A DNA stretch of 14,624 nucleotides from Lachnospiraceae bacterium (GTDB lineage: Bacteria > Bacillota > Clostridia > Lachnospirales > Lachnospiraceae): positions 1-14,624 of the forward strand of contig JAHZHB010000142.1 in NCBI GenBank assembly GCA_019420465.1. The letters are read 5' to 3'. Below the pieces are notes generated by a model. That model ran no database searches and was not told where the DNA came from. It was given only the letters and a program-made list of their open reading frames with translations. The translations under genes were made by a program, and so were the position numbers. Numbering within the stretch: the stretch's first letter is position 1; the number at the start of each line of letters is the position of its first letter. This document shows positions 1 through 6,993 of this stretch, piece by piece.

Positions 1-51
1 TGATGGTGAAGGTTCAAAGGTTATTTGCAAAGACTAATTTGAAAATTCTAA

Positions 52-746
52 TTTGATAAAGTATTAGGTGCCTGGGATATACTCGTGATTGCCTTTGGTG
101 CCATGATCGGCTGGGGCTGGGTCGTATCGAGCGGCGGCTGGATTGAAAAGGTGGTGTTATCGGTGCAAAGACGGCCGCTGTGCTGCAGACGGTACTGACT
201 GTGATCATCGCTGGTGCGGGCATCCTGCTGATTGTGGCCAGCGTGATCAATGGCGATAATGCCAATATGGTGGGGCAGACTTTTATCGGTGGATCCCGTG
301 CAATGTATTCCATGGCAGAATCTTATATGATTCCGAAATTCTTTGCCAAGCTGCACCCGAAGTATAAAACTCCGGTCAATGCTCTGATCCTGATCGGTGC
401 AGTGACCATGATCGCACCGCTGGCAGGCAGAAAGATGTTAGTCTGGATCAGTGACGCCGGTAACTTTGGCTGCTGTATGGCATACTGTATGGTTGCGATG
501 TACTGTATTCCCGGCTCCGGCGCAACACTGGTCGCACAGGAATGGGTGGCTGTCGGCAGCTGGTGTCTGCTGGGTGTTGTATTCTATGCAGTCTGCAAGA
601 GAAAGTATAAAGAAAACTTTGGTATGCTGGTGGAGATCATCTCTGATGAAGATGCCGCTACGTTGATGCCGGAGGCAGACGATGCTGAACTTGATAAGGT
701 GATTGATGAAGCTATTGAGCGTGTTTTGAAGAAATATGCAGCATAA
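52..746 (+). pseudogene. APC-family amino-acid permease, eroded remnant
   Basis: Remnant of an inner-membrane amino-acid/polyamine-type (APC superfamily) permease. The first part (52-150) reads in frame as the usual N-terminal helix, with GAWDILVIAFGAMIGWGWVV. No start codon precedes it before the stop at 49-51. The reading frame then shifts at 150-151, where one more G would restore EKGGVIGA, and continues to the stop at 744-746. The 188-residue C-terminal piece opens with GTG at 180, but that codon is internal to the family sequence and has no ribosome binding site. Compared with family members of about 450-500 residues, sequence is missing at three joints: near 165-173 (GAKTAAV), near 276-296 (QTFIGGSRA) and near 489-503 (CMVAMYCIPGSG). 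Most transmembrane helices are therefore gone and the product cannot transport. It lies 35 bases upstream of the alcohol dehydrogenase and probably once shared its transcript. The family call is firm. The deletion sizes are recalled from the family, not computed. Confidence 0.8.
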
Positions 747-781
747 AAAACAATTACGGTAAGAAAAGGAGTACATATACT

Positions 782-1930
782 ATGGAAGAATTTTCATTCT
801 CCGTGCCGCAGAATATTGTGGCCGGAAGAAAAACGATTGAAAAATTACCGGAGATCGCCGCAAAGCTGGGCGGTAAAAAAGCCTTTATCATATCCGGCCC
901 CCATTTAAACAAGATCGGAGCTGTTGCCGCCTGTGAAGCACTGCTGAAAAAAGCAGGGATAGAGTCTGCGGCATTCACAGACTGTGAGGGCAATCCGAGC
1001 GTGGAAACTGTGGAAAAGGCGACAGCTATGTTTCAGAAGAGCGGTGCAAATTTCATCGTAGCCTACGGTGGCGGTTCTCCGATGGACGTAGCCAAGGCTG
1101 TCGGAGTTGTCGCTAAATATGGCGGCAGCATCACGGACTATGAGGGTGCACATAAAGTACCGGGCGATATTATCCCGCTGATCGCTATTCCGACGACGGC
1201 AGGAACTGGTTCGGAGGTGACAGCCTTTTCCGTTATCACCGATCACAGCCGTCAGTACAAGCTGACCGTATTCAGCTACAAAATCCTGCCGACCTATGCG
1301 ATCCTGGATGCCGATCTGATCACGACAGTACCGGCCGGTGTGGCTGCGGCCTGCGGTATGGACGCACTGATCCACGCACTGGAAGCTTATATTTCCACAG
1401 CGGCTTCGCCGTTTTCCGATGCCATGGCAGAGAAAGCCATGGAGCTGATCGGTGGTCATATCCGCCGCTATGTCGCCAACCGTGGCGATCTGGAAGCAGC
1501 CCAGGCCATGCTTGTGGGTTCCCTGTTTGCAGGAATCGCCTTCTCCTTTGCAAGACTCGGCAACGTACATGCCATGAGCCATCCGGTGAGTGCCCATTTC
1601 AATGTGGCCCACGGTGTAGCCAATGCAATCCTGCTTCCGACGATCGTGGATTATAATGCACTGGCAGATCATGGAAAGTACAGAAAGATCTATAATTATA
1701 TTGCAGAGATTCCGCTGGGTGAAGATGAATTTGAGAGCTTTATGCTTGCTGATGAGATCCGGGATCTGAATGATATCCTCGGTATTCCGGCGACGCTGGG
1801 TGAAGTCGGTGTTAAGGCAGAAGCGATTCCGGCTATGGCCGCAGATGCCATGAAGAGCGGAAATATTGCGGTTAATCCGCGAAGCTCAAAGCTGGAAGAT
1901 ATTGAGATGCTGTACCGGAAGGCTATGTAA
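782..1930 (+). CDS. Iron-containing (group III) alcohol dehydrogenase
   Basis: Cytoplasmic NAD(P)-dependent oxidoreductase of 382 residues, the normal length for the Fe-ADH family. It interconverts alcohols and aldehydes or ketones; the substrate cannot be read from the sequence. The N-terminal dinucleotide-binding half contains GGGSPMD (residues 96-102) and the family signature TTAGTGSE (138-145). The metal ligands are in the same spacing as in E. coli FucO: D194, H198, H263 and H277, with H267 as the additional active-site histidine (HAMSHP, then AHGVANA). An AAAGGAG-type ribosome binding site lies 9 bases before the ATG. It follows the broken permease by 35 bases with no terminator between, so the two were probably co-transcribed, which would suggest fermentation of an imported amino acid or amine. 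The gene itself is intact. A bidirectional terminator follows at 1962-1997. Confidence 0.93.
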   Translation: MEEFSFSVPQNIVAGRKTIEKLPEIAAKLGGKKAFIISGPHLNKIGAVAACEALLKKAGIESAAFTDCEGNPSVETVEKATAMFQKSGANFIVAYGGGSPMDVAKAVGVVAKYGGSITDYEGAHKVPGDIIPLIAIPTTAGTGSEVTAFSVITDHSRQYKLTVFSYKILPTYAILDADLITTVPAGVAAACGMDALIHALEAYISTAASPFSDAMAEKAMELIGGHIRRYVANRGDLEAAQAMLVGSLFAGIAFSFARLGNVHAMSHPVSAHFNVAHGVANAILLPTIVDYNALADHGKYRKIYNYIAEIPLGEDEFESFMLADEIRDLNDILGIPATLGEVGVKAEAIPAMAADAMKSGNIAVNPRSSKLEDIEMLYRKAM

Positions 1931-1954
1931 CAGAAAATATTTTAAAAAACATAT

Positions 1955-2003
1955 TAAAAAAGTACCGGCACTGCAACTTTGGGGCAGTAGCCGGTACCTT
2001 TTC
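1955..2003. terminator. Bidirectional intrinsic terminator
   Basis: The arms GTACCGGC-ACTGC and GCAGT-A-GCCGGTAC (1962-1974 and 1984-1997) form a 13-bp stem with one bulged A and a 9-base loop. An A-run lies on the left and a T-rich tract (CTTTTCT) on the right. It sits between the convergent alcohol dehydrogenase and thioesterase genes and can serve both. Confidence 0.85.
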
Positions 2004-2008
2004 TACTT

Positions 2009-2464
2009 TCAGTGCATTTCAAAAAACGTCGTTTCCAGCTCCGGATATACATTCTTGAGGGAAATCCTGTTACCGGACCAGTTGACAAAGCAGTGCAGGC
2101 TCTTGGCTGTGGCCTTGAGTTCCTTCGTCTTTTTCTCGTACAGCCGATATTCCAGCGCCATCTTCCGGCCATCATAGCTGACCATCCGGGCCGCTACAAC
2201 GACCGTATCCTGATAGTGGAACGGACTGATAAAATCAATACTTTCCGATAAAAGCGGACAGATCACCTGCAGCTTCTCCTGCTGTTCACAGCCAAAGCCC
2301 ACCTGATCCAGAAGCTCCATCCGGGCATTTTCCAGCCATCTCGTATAATTTGTCTGGCTGACCGCACCGGAGCGGTCTGTTTCGTAATACCGCACCTGAT
2401 GCTCGTAAGGATGGATATCTACATTGTACGACTCATCATATTTGGCAACTTCCTGTTTGCTCAT
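2009..2464 (-). CDS. Acyl-CoA thioesterase, hotdog fold (4HBT/YbgC-like)
   Basis: Protein of 151 residues, typical for a single hotdog domain of the 4-hydroxybenzoyl-CoA thioesterase/YbgC/FadM group, which hydrolyse acyl-CoA or acyl-ACP thioesters in the cytoplasm. The active-site loop reads YYETDRSGAVSQTNYTRWLE (residues 26-45), with the expected catalytic Asp at D30 followed by the G-x-V turn and the helix with N/Y-x-x-W-x-E. The residue that is His in YbgC (GVVYH) is Gln here. The core strands (SIDFISPFHYQDTVVV) fit the family. A GAGGTG ribosome binding site lies about 9 bases upstream and a near-consensus promoter at 2527-2554 serves it alone. The natural acyl substrate is unknown. It is convergent with the alcohol dehydrogenase and has no functional link visible to the ABC operon behind it. 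Confidence 0.85.
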   Translation of the reverse strand: MSKQEVAKYDESYNVDIHPYEHQVRYYETDRSGAVSQTNYTRWLENARMELLDQVGFGCEQQEKLQVICPLLSESIDFISPFHYQDTVVVAARMVSYDGRKMALEYRLYEKKTKELKATAKSLHCFVNWSGNRISLKNVYPELETTFFEMH

Positions 2465-2526
2465 ACGCTATACACCTCTTTTTAAATGACAGAATATTTC
2501 ATCAAAATTCCTTCTATTTTTAGATT

Positions 2527-2554
2527 ATTATAGACTTTACAGTATATTTGTCAA
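2527..2554 (-). promoter_or_regulatory. SigmaA-type promoter for the thioesterase gene
   Basis: On the minus strand TTGACA (2554-2549) and TATAAT (2532-2527), both perfect consensus boxes, are separated by 16 bases. Transcription would start near 2520, about 55 bases before the thioesterase ATG. Confidence 0.8.
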
Positions 2555-2607
2555 GTGAACGAACGTGAGACAGAAGATACCTTATCCAACGTAGCATCAG
2601 CAATTTT

Positions 2608-3900
2608 TTATTTTAAATGGAACAATATCCGTGGCCTGCATTTTATAATTTCCACTGAAGCAAGTAAAACACCCGCCCAGGAAATTATAAGATAGACCAG
2701 ATTCGCCCTAAGACAATCTCCAAGTGAAAGAGAAGTCTGTAACGCAGCAACCATATGTGAATCAATTTCTGCAATGGCGCCATTTCCACTGGCAGCTCCG
2801 GTGATGGAAAAGGCCGTCTGTGCAAGGGCAGGACCAAACCAATATGCCAGCAACATACATAGTGGAGCCGCAACCAGCAGAGCAGCGCCTGCGACAAATG
2901 TAGTGCTTAAAAAATACTGCCAGATAATAGCTGCTCTGCTCTGACCGAGGGTAAGCAGTATGGCAATATCGTGATAGTTTGTTCGAAGCCAGAGTAAAAT
3001 GACAAGAAACAAGATCAGACCAGCTACGGAAATTGAAATCGCTGACATTAAGGAAGCCATTGTTTTCATGGAACGAAAGGCAACCGTTGAAAAGTTCGTT
3101 TCGTATGCTGTTACATTAAAAAGAGAATATCCGGCATCCAGAAGTCCCATGGAACGAATCTCTTCTGTAATTATAGAAAGACTTGCAAAGTCTTTTCCAT
3201 ACAGGGATACAGAATCTTTATCAAGGGCAATGCTTTGTATCTGGTTATAGCTGTCCAGATCACAGAAAATGTAACTGTAGGGTGTAACTGCATATTCCGT
3301 ATATTCGCCTGTATCCTGTTCCTCTATGATGGAAGATGTTGTGGTATAAATCCCCTGCACGGTGAAAGTATATTGTTTTTCACTATCTGACAATGTTAAG
3401 GCATCACCAACGGAAAGAGAGTTTTGTCTGGCCAGCCAGTCATCGATAAGGACACCCGACTGGGAAGCGTCGGGAATATGACCGGATACGAATTGACAGT
3501 GCTGTTTAAACGTCAGATTCTTTGTAATGTCATAATTTCCCAGAAGTCGTATTTCACTTGCCTCCTGTGTAGAAAAGACATCGGTTGTATTTTGTGGTAC
3601 GGAGTTGTGAAAATTTACTGGCTGCAAAAGTGCAGAATTCATCATATTCAGCCCATCTACAGCAGGAAGCGCTTCCAGTTGTTGTAATATAGTCGCCGGG
3701 ATAACAGTACCATCGTCATGGGAAAGCGAAAGCGTATATCCTGTATCCGTAAGAATACTATCATTATATTCCGCGATAATATGTCTGAAATACACCCCGG
3801 TTGTTCCCAGAATGGCACAGACAAAGGTAAGAAAGAAAAGATACAGTGCATGTCTTGAACGTCGGATGGTTGTAGTAAACAGTATGTGGATATAACTCAT
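2608..3900 (-). CDS. ABC transporter permease, FtsX/MacB-like (second subunit)
   Basis: Membrane subunit of 430 residues with the FtsX/MacB layout: one N-terminal transmembrane helix (about 18-38), a large extracytoplasmic domain (about 40-280), then three C-terminal helices (about 285-306, 326-356, 400-420). The segment between the second and third helices, HDIAILLTLGQSRAAI, is the usual FtsX coupling motif that contacts the ATPase. Its ATG overlaps the stop of the ATPase gene by four bases (ATGA, 3897-3900), so translation is coupled. It is a paralogue of the permease at 4575-5909: both carry a PVNF-x-N motif in the extracytoplasmic domain and end in a basic K-x-(K/R)-P-R-x-(I/L)-(L) tail. 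The two probably form a heterodimer. Members of this class move peptides, lipids or antibiotics out of or away from the membrane; the substrate here is unknown. No terminator was seen after the gene. Confidence 0.85.
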   Translation of the reverse strand: MSYIHILFTTTIRRSRHALYLFFLTFVCAILGTTGVYFRHIIAEYNDSILTDTGYTLSLSHDDGTVIPATILQQLEALPAVDGLNMMNSALLQPVNFHNSVPQNTTDVFSTQEASEIRLLGNYDITKNLTFKQHCQFVSGHIPDASQSGVLIDDWLARQNSLSVGDALTLSDSEKQYTFTVQGIYTTTSSIIEEQDTGEYTEYAVTPYSYIFCDLDSYNQIQSIALDKDSVSLYGKDFASLSIITEEIRSMGLLDAGYSLFNVTAYETNFSTVAFRSMKTMASLMSAISISVAGLILFLVILLWLRTNYHDIAILLTLGQSRAAIIWQYFLSTTFVAGAALLVAAPLCMLLAYWFGPALAQTAFSITGAASGNGAIAEIDSHMVAALQTSLSLGDCLRANLVYLIISWAGVLLASVEIIKCRPRILFHLK

Positions 3901-4568
3901 ACGGCATCTACCTGGCGAAATGCCCCGTCAACGATTTCAAGTCTGACATCAGCACGATTTCTGACGGCCTCTGCATGGGTAGCAATGATGACGGCCTTTC
4001 TCTGCTCATGTGCAAGCTGGATCAGCAGATCTGTCACATGGACTGCATTATCTGCATCCAGATTGCCGGTGGGTTCATCTGCCAGTAAATAGGTTGGTTT
4101 ACTGATCAGAGCGCGGGCCAAAGCAATTCGCTGCTGCTGACCACCGGATATTTCAGAAACTTTCCGATGCATGGTGGCATCGTCAATACCAAGCAGGTGC
4201 AAAAGCGGAATAATTTCTTCCTGTTGCGCCTGTTTAGGTACAGAAGAAATAGAAGCAGCCAACTGTACATTTTCAATGCTCGTCATATAGGGGAATAAGT
4301 GATAATCCTGAAAAACATAAGATACCTCATGCTTTCGAAGATTACTGTAACCGATTTCTTTTATATTTTTGCCATCTAACAGAATGGAGCCGCTGGTTGG
4401 AGATTCCAGGCCACCCAGCAAAGAAAGACAGGTAGTCTTTCCAGCACCGGAAGGACCGTAAATGGCATACACTTTTCCCGGCTCAAAATCGGCTGACATA
4501 TCAATAATAACATTGGATGTTTTCTTGTGTTTATGATAAGAATAGTAAACATGATGCATAGATAACAT
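3897..4568 (-). CDS. ABC transporter ATP-binding protein, MacB/LolD type
   Basis: ATPase of 223 residues that powers the two flanking permeases at the cytoplasmic face. All motifs are present: Walker A GPSGAGKT (38-45), Q-loop VFQDYHLF (Q87), signature SGGQQQRIALARAL (from 141), Walker B YLLADEPTGNLD (D164, E165) and switch histidine ATHAE (H198). The sequence is that of the small stand-alone ATPases that pair with FtsX-like permeases (LolD, MacB, BceA, SalX groups). The chosen ATG at 4566-4568 has AAGGAG about 9 bases upstream, and this site overlaps the last codons and stop of the upstream permease. The stop overlaps the next permease start. Functional and intact. Substrate inference depends on the permeases. 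Confidence 0.95.
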   Translation of the reverse strand: MLSMHHVYYSYHKHKKTSNVIIDMSADFEPGKVYAIYGPSGAGKTTCLSLLGGLESPTSGSILLDGKNIKEIGYSNLRKHEVSYVFQDYHLFPYMTSIENVQLAASISSVPKQAQQEEIIPLLHLLGIDDATMHRKVSEISGGQQQRIALARALISKPTYLLADEPTGNLDADNAVHVTDLLIQLAHEQRKAVIIATHAEAVRNRADVRLEIVDGAFRQVDAV

Positions 4569-4574
4569 AATAGA

Positions 4575-5909
4575 TCACTCCTTTTTGTTGGCAAGAATCT
4601 GTCGTGGCTTCATTTTCAGGATACTGTAAGCAGGAATCATACAGGAAAAACATACAGTCAGAAGTACCTGTAACAAAAACTTCAGGAGAGAAGACAGTGG
4701 TAATGGCATCAGCTGTATACTGACATCAAGTTCCGTGCCGGTGAGAAACTGATCATAGACAGAATCCACGGCGACGGCTTGAAGCTTTGTTATACTCTGC
4801 AGCAGAAAGCTGGCTGCAGGAGTACAAAGTATTGCCGAAATAAAGTATGCAGGAAGCGCAATGCAGAGCATAGTCAGAACATACTGTAAAAGGGCATACC
4901 ATTTGGAAGTGCCAAGTGCCATAAAGATACCACTTTCGTACCATGTCGATTCCGCCCAGAAACAGGTAATGAAAGTCAGTATAAGTATAGAAAAAACGGA
5001 AAAAAACTGCATCAGTAACCGGGTGGCAGAAAGAGTAGCTTCTGTAGAGGATGCTTCCGTGTTGTATTCGGTTTGTGTCGTATTGATAAGACGATAAGCG
5101 GACCAGTCAAGGGGCAGATTTTTAATTGCCTGGCCAGTTGTCTGCAGATTGTCGGGCTGATCGATATAGATGTCAATATAACGACTTTCCGGGGAAATTC
5201 CAAAAATCTGGCAGGTGACTGAAAAATCGGTATATATGCGATTGTACGGGCTGAAAGAAAATACAGCGGTTCCGACAATATTATCTTCGGTAATTTCAAA
5301 GCCTGCAGTGGTGTCATAAATGCCACAGACAGTGAAAGCGTATGTGGTTCCATTGACTAAGCAGCACAGGTTATCCTTAAGCTGCAGGTTTTCCTGCGAG
5401 GCAAGCTGACGAGAGATAAGGGCTTCAGAAGTTCCTTCATCCGGAAAATGTCCTTCGAGAAGTGTCGCAATGCCAGTGCGAAACATTTCAATAAGAGAAA
5501 CGTCGGTGTTGCCGTCAATAACGACATAGTTTTCTGCTTCCGCATTATCTTCAATTTTGTTTTCCTGTTGCGATGGATCTATACCGGAGAAAAAACGGCA
5601 GTTTTTAAAATTCACAGGAGTCGCATAATCAGAATAATGCTGGTTACACCCGATAACATGTGGCACAGAGAGTAACTGTGACCGTATTTCCGGGGTAAAA
5701 AGCGGCGATGTATCTTCATCAGAGGTATAATCCAGAGTGACCGTAGTGCCGATCTGCTTCATAATACGGTCTTTTGTTGCTTCGGCAGAAGTCATAAGAA
5801 ACTGACAACTAAGATTGCCAACAAATGTAAGAAAGAAAACAAGGAGTAAGAGCAGGGTGCGCACATAACGTCGGGAAAGATTTAGTCGAATTTGCTTAAA
5901 TAAAGACAT
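4575..5909 (-). CDS. ABC transporter permease, FtsX/MacB-like (first subunit)
   Basis: Membrane subunit of 444 residues, first gene of the exporter operon. It has an N-terminal helix (about 17-38), a large extracytoplasmic domain (about 40-295) and three C-terminal helices (about 298-319, 338-362, 406-430), with the coupling segment ESGIFMALGTSKWYAL between the second and third. The C-terminus is MKPRQILANKKE, as in many FtsX-domain permeases. An AAGGAGGAT ribosome binding site lies 4 bases before the ATG, and just upstream of that in the mRNA is a perfect 18-bp hairpin (5929-5968) that could control access to it. The promoter is at 6096-6124. It is divergent from padR, a common arrangement for PadR-controlled drug or peptide exporters. 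The order permease-ATPase-permease with two different permeases points to a heteromeric exporter or self-protection pump. Substrate unknown. Confidence 0.85.
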   Translation of the reverse strand: MSLFKQIRLNLSRRYVRTLLLLLVFFLTFVGNLSCQFLMTSAEATKDRIMKQIGTTVTLDYTSDEDTSPLFTPEIRSQLLSVPHVIGCNQHYSDYATPVNFKNCRFFSGIDPSQQENKIEDNAEAENYVVIDGNTDVSLIEMFRTGIATLLEGHFPDEGTSEALISRQLASQENLQLKDNLCCLVNGTTYAFTVCGIYDTTAGFEITEDNIVGTAVFSFSPYNRIYTDFSVTCQIFGISPESRYIDIYIDQPDNLQTTGQAIKNLPLDWSAYRLINTTQTEYNTEASSTEATLSATRLLMQFFSVFSILILTFITCFWAESTWYESGIFMALGTSKWYALLQYVLTMLCIALPAYFISAILCTPAASFLLQSITKLQAVAVDSVYDQFLTGTELDVSIQLMPLPLSSLLKFLLQVLLTVCFSCMIPAYSILKMKPRQILANKKE

Positions 5910-5928
5910 AGAATCCTCCTTGAATTTC

Positions 5929-5968
5929 TATATATTATTCCCGGGGGATTCCCCGGGAATAATATATA
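5929..5968 (-). promoter_or_regulatory. Perfect 18-bp leader hairpin before the exporter operon
   Basis: The arms TATATATTATTCCCGGGG (5929-5946) and CCCCGGGAATAATATATA (5951-5968) are exact reverse complements with a 4-base loop (GATT on the plus strand). No T-run follows on either side, so it is not a standard terminator. In the exporter mRNA it would end about 7 bases before the ribosome binding site. It may be a translation-control hairpin or, as DNA, an operator. Confidence 0.8.
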
Positions 5969-6095
5969 AATTTCTGACTAAATTGAATGATTTAAAATGT
6001 TACAGTCATTTTTGAAACAGTAATTTTGTTTGAACTACCATTATAAATATAGAATTTGAAATATGTTTTCGTTGGAACTTTATTGAATTATCTGT

Positions 6096-6124
6096 ATTGT
6101 ATATATAAAAAAACAATGTGTCAA
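6096..6124 (-). promoter_or_regulatory. SigmaA-type promoter for the ABC exporter operon
   Basis: On the minus strand TTGACA (6124-6119) is followed after 17 bases by TACAAT (6101-6096). The predicted start is near 6089, which gives a leader of about 180 bases containing the 5929-5968 hairpin. Confidence 0.75.
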
Positions 6125-6138
6125 TAATATTTTGAAAA

Positions 6139-6163
6139 AATTATATTTGAATCAAATATAATT
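6139..6163. promoter_or_regulatory. 25-bp palindromic operator between divergent promoters
   Basis: The two 12-base arms AATTATATTTGA and TCAAATATAATT flank a single central A (6151). The centre lies within a base of the midpoint between the two -35 boxes, with 14 bases to the left one and 15 to the right one. The symmetry and placement suggest a dimeric regulator bound here, with PadR (6248-6607) the obvious candidate. Binding is inference. Confidence 0.7.
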
Positions 6164-6178
6164 GCAAAAAGAAAAGGA

Positions 6179-6205
6179 TTGACAAATGTTGTTTGAAAAT
6201 ATAAT
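6179..6205 (+). promoter_or_regulatory. Promoter for the padR operon
   Basis: TTGACA (6179-6184) and TATAAT (6200-6205) are perfect boxes, but the 15-base spacing is short. An overlapping alternative, TTGAAA (6193-6198) with TATACT (6217-6222) at 18 bases, is also possible. Short spacing would fit a promoter that needs help from a bound regulator. Confidence 0.6.
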
Positions 6206-6247
6206 CTAAAGACAGATATACTATGTAAGGGTAATTAGGGTGAATTT

Positions 6248-6607
6248 ATGGCAGCAAAAAATTCATTTAAAAAAGGAAATATTGAATTACTGTTACTGGC
6301 TATTCTTCGTAAAGAAGATTGTTATGGTTATCAGATCACACAATCCATAAAAGAGTTGTCAGAGGAGCGGATCACAGTAACGGAAGGGGCATTGTATCCT
6401 ATTCTGTATCGGCTGTCAGATCAGGGCTATGTGACAGAGGAAGAACGGCTGGTTGGCAGGCGGATGAAGAGGGTATATTATCATCTGAATGAAAAAGGAG
6501 AAAGCTACTTTCAGGAGTTGCTGGAAGAATATAAGCAGACACAGATTGGTATGCAAAAGATTCTTGCAGCGACATTGGCAGAAGGGAGTAGTATAGGAAA
6601 TGAATAA
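6248..6607 (+). CDS. PadR-family transcriptional regulator
   Basis: Cytoplasmic DNA-binding protein of 119 residues, the size of short PadR regulators. The N-terminal winged helix carries the family pattern: GNIELLLLAIL (10-20), YGYQI (26-30) before the recognition region, and TEGALYPILYRLSDQGYV (45-62), followed by the wing (RRMKRVYYHL) and the C-terminal dimerisation helix (from about 83). Such proteins usually repress a neighbouring transporter until an inducer or a membrane signal releases them. AGGGTG lies 5 bases before the ATG. The divergent ABC exporter and the palindrome at 6139-6163 make autoregulation plus exporter control likely. The next gene starts inside its last codons (8-base overlap), giving translational coupling. 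Which ligand it senses cannot be told. Confidence 0.92.
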   Translation: MAAKNSFKKGNIELLLLAILRKEDCYGYQITQSIKELSEERITVTEGALYPILYRLSDQGYVTEEERLVGRRMKRVYYHLNEKGESYFQELLEEYKQTQIGMQKILAATLAEGSSIGNE

Positions 6608-6821
6608 GGTGTCGAAAAGATACATTAAGGATATACGACTCTTTTTGAAATTATATGGTAAAACAGAAAGAACTTTTCTGCGGAAAATGAAGGAACGGAC
6701 TCAGTATTACCAGACAGAACATGAGGGATGCAGTTATGAAGATCTGGTGGAAGAATTTGGTACACCGCCGGAAGTTGCAGCAGCGTATCTGAATGAATCT
6801 GATGAAAAAAATACTGTATAA
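6600..6821 (+). CDS. HAAS/DUF1700-like protein, N-terminal half (frameshifted)
   Basis: Cytoplasmic helical domain of 73 residues like those encoded next to PadR regulators (HAAS/DUF1700-type): YIKDIRLFLKLYGKTER at the start and EEFGTPPEVAAAYL at the end. The protein at 7478-7876 carries the same domain (NVFGTPAEVVSSYW) joined to a transmembrane helix in one chain. Here the chain stops at 6819-6821, while the matching membrane half continues in another frame from 6793. The switch point is an A7 run at 6805-6811; with six As the two halves read through as SDEKILYKRMRIR. So this is either a broken gene, a slippage-controlled gene or a sequence error. It overlaps padR by 8 bases and is in the same operon. 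By analogy with PadR-HAAS pairs it may pass an envelope signal to PadR (inference). Confidence 0.65.
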   Translation: MNKVSKRYIKDIRLFLKLYGKTERTFLRKMKERTQYYQTEHEGCSYEDLVEEFGTPPEVAAAYLNESDEKNTV

Positions 6822-6993
6822 AAGAATGCGGATTCGCACATGGCTAAAGGCAATCGTAGCGGTTCTATTGGCTTTACTGCTTAGCTATACCATATGGGAT
6901 CAGTACTTATTATACGCGGGCTATGTGGCCAGTCAGAATTCTGATACGGGTAAAGAATACATTTATTATGAAAAATTTGAGGAGGACAAGTAG
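6793..6993 (+). CDS. HAAS-like protein, membrane half (out of frame with 6600-6821)
   Basis: A stretch of 66 codons giving a basic N-terminus (KRMRIRTWLK), one transmembrane helix (AIVAVLLALLLSYTIWD) and a short tail with an acidic aromatic end, EYIYYEKFEEDK. No ribosome binding site precedes the ATGs at 6793 or 6802, so independent translation is doubtful. It matches the second half of the one-piece homologue at 7478-7876, so I read it as the membrane half of the gene starting at 6600, separated by one extra base in the A7 run. The positive-inside rule puts the tail outside the cell. It ends directly before the ATG of the secreted protein, whose ribosome binding site lies within its last codons. 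Confidence 0.6.
   Translation: MNLMKKILYKRMRIRTWLKAIVAVLLALLLSYTIWDQYLLYAGYVASQNSDTGKEYIYYEKFEEDK

Larger units (their letters stand above)
5910..6247. other. Divergent intergenic control region (exporter / padR)
   Basis: Very AT-rich 338-base gap between the divergent exporter operon and padR. It holds the exporter ribosome binding site and leader hairpin, two TTGACA promoters facing away from each other, a 25-bp palindrome halfway between them, and several copies of TTTGAA (near 6011, 6029, 6054, 6131, 6146 and 6193). No open reading frame of note was seen. Confidence 0.8.

Noticed and set aside
905..1672. 255-codon open frame on the minus strand within the alcohol dehydrogenase gene
   Set aside because: It lies fully inside a well-conserved gene, has Cys/His-rich unnatural composition and no ribosome binding site; a shadow frame.
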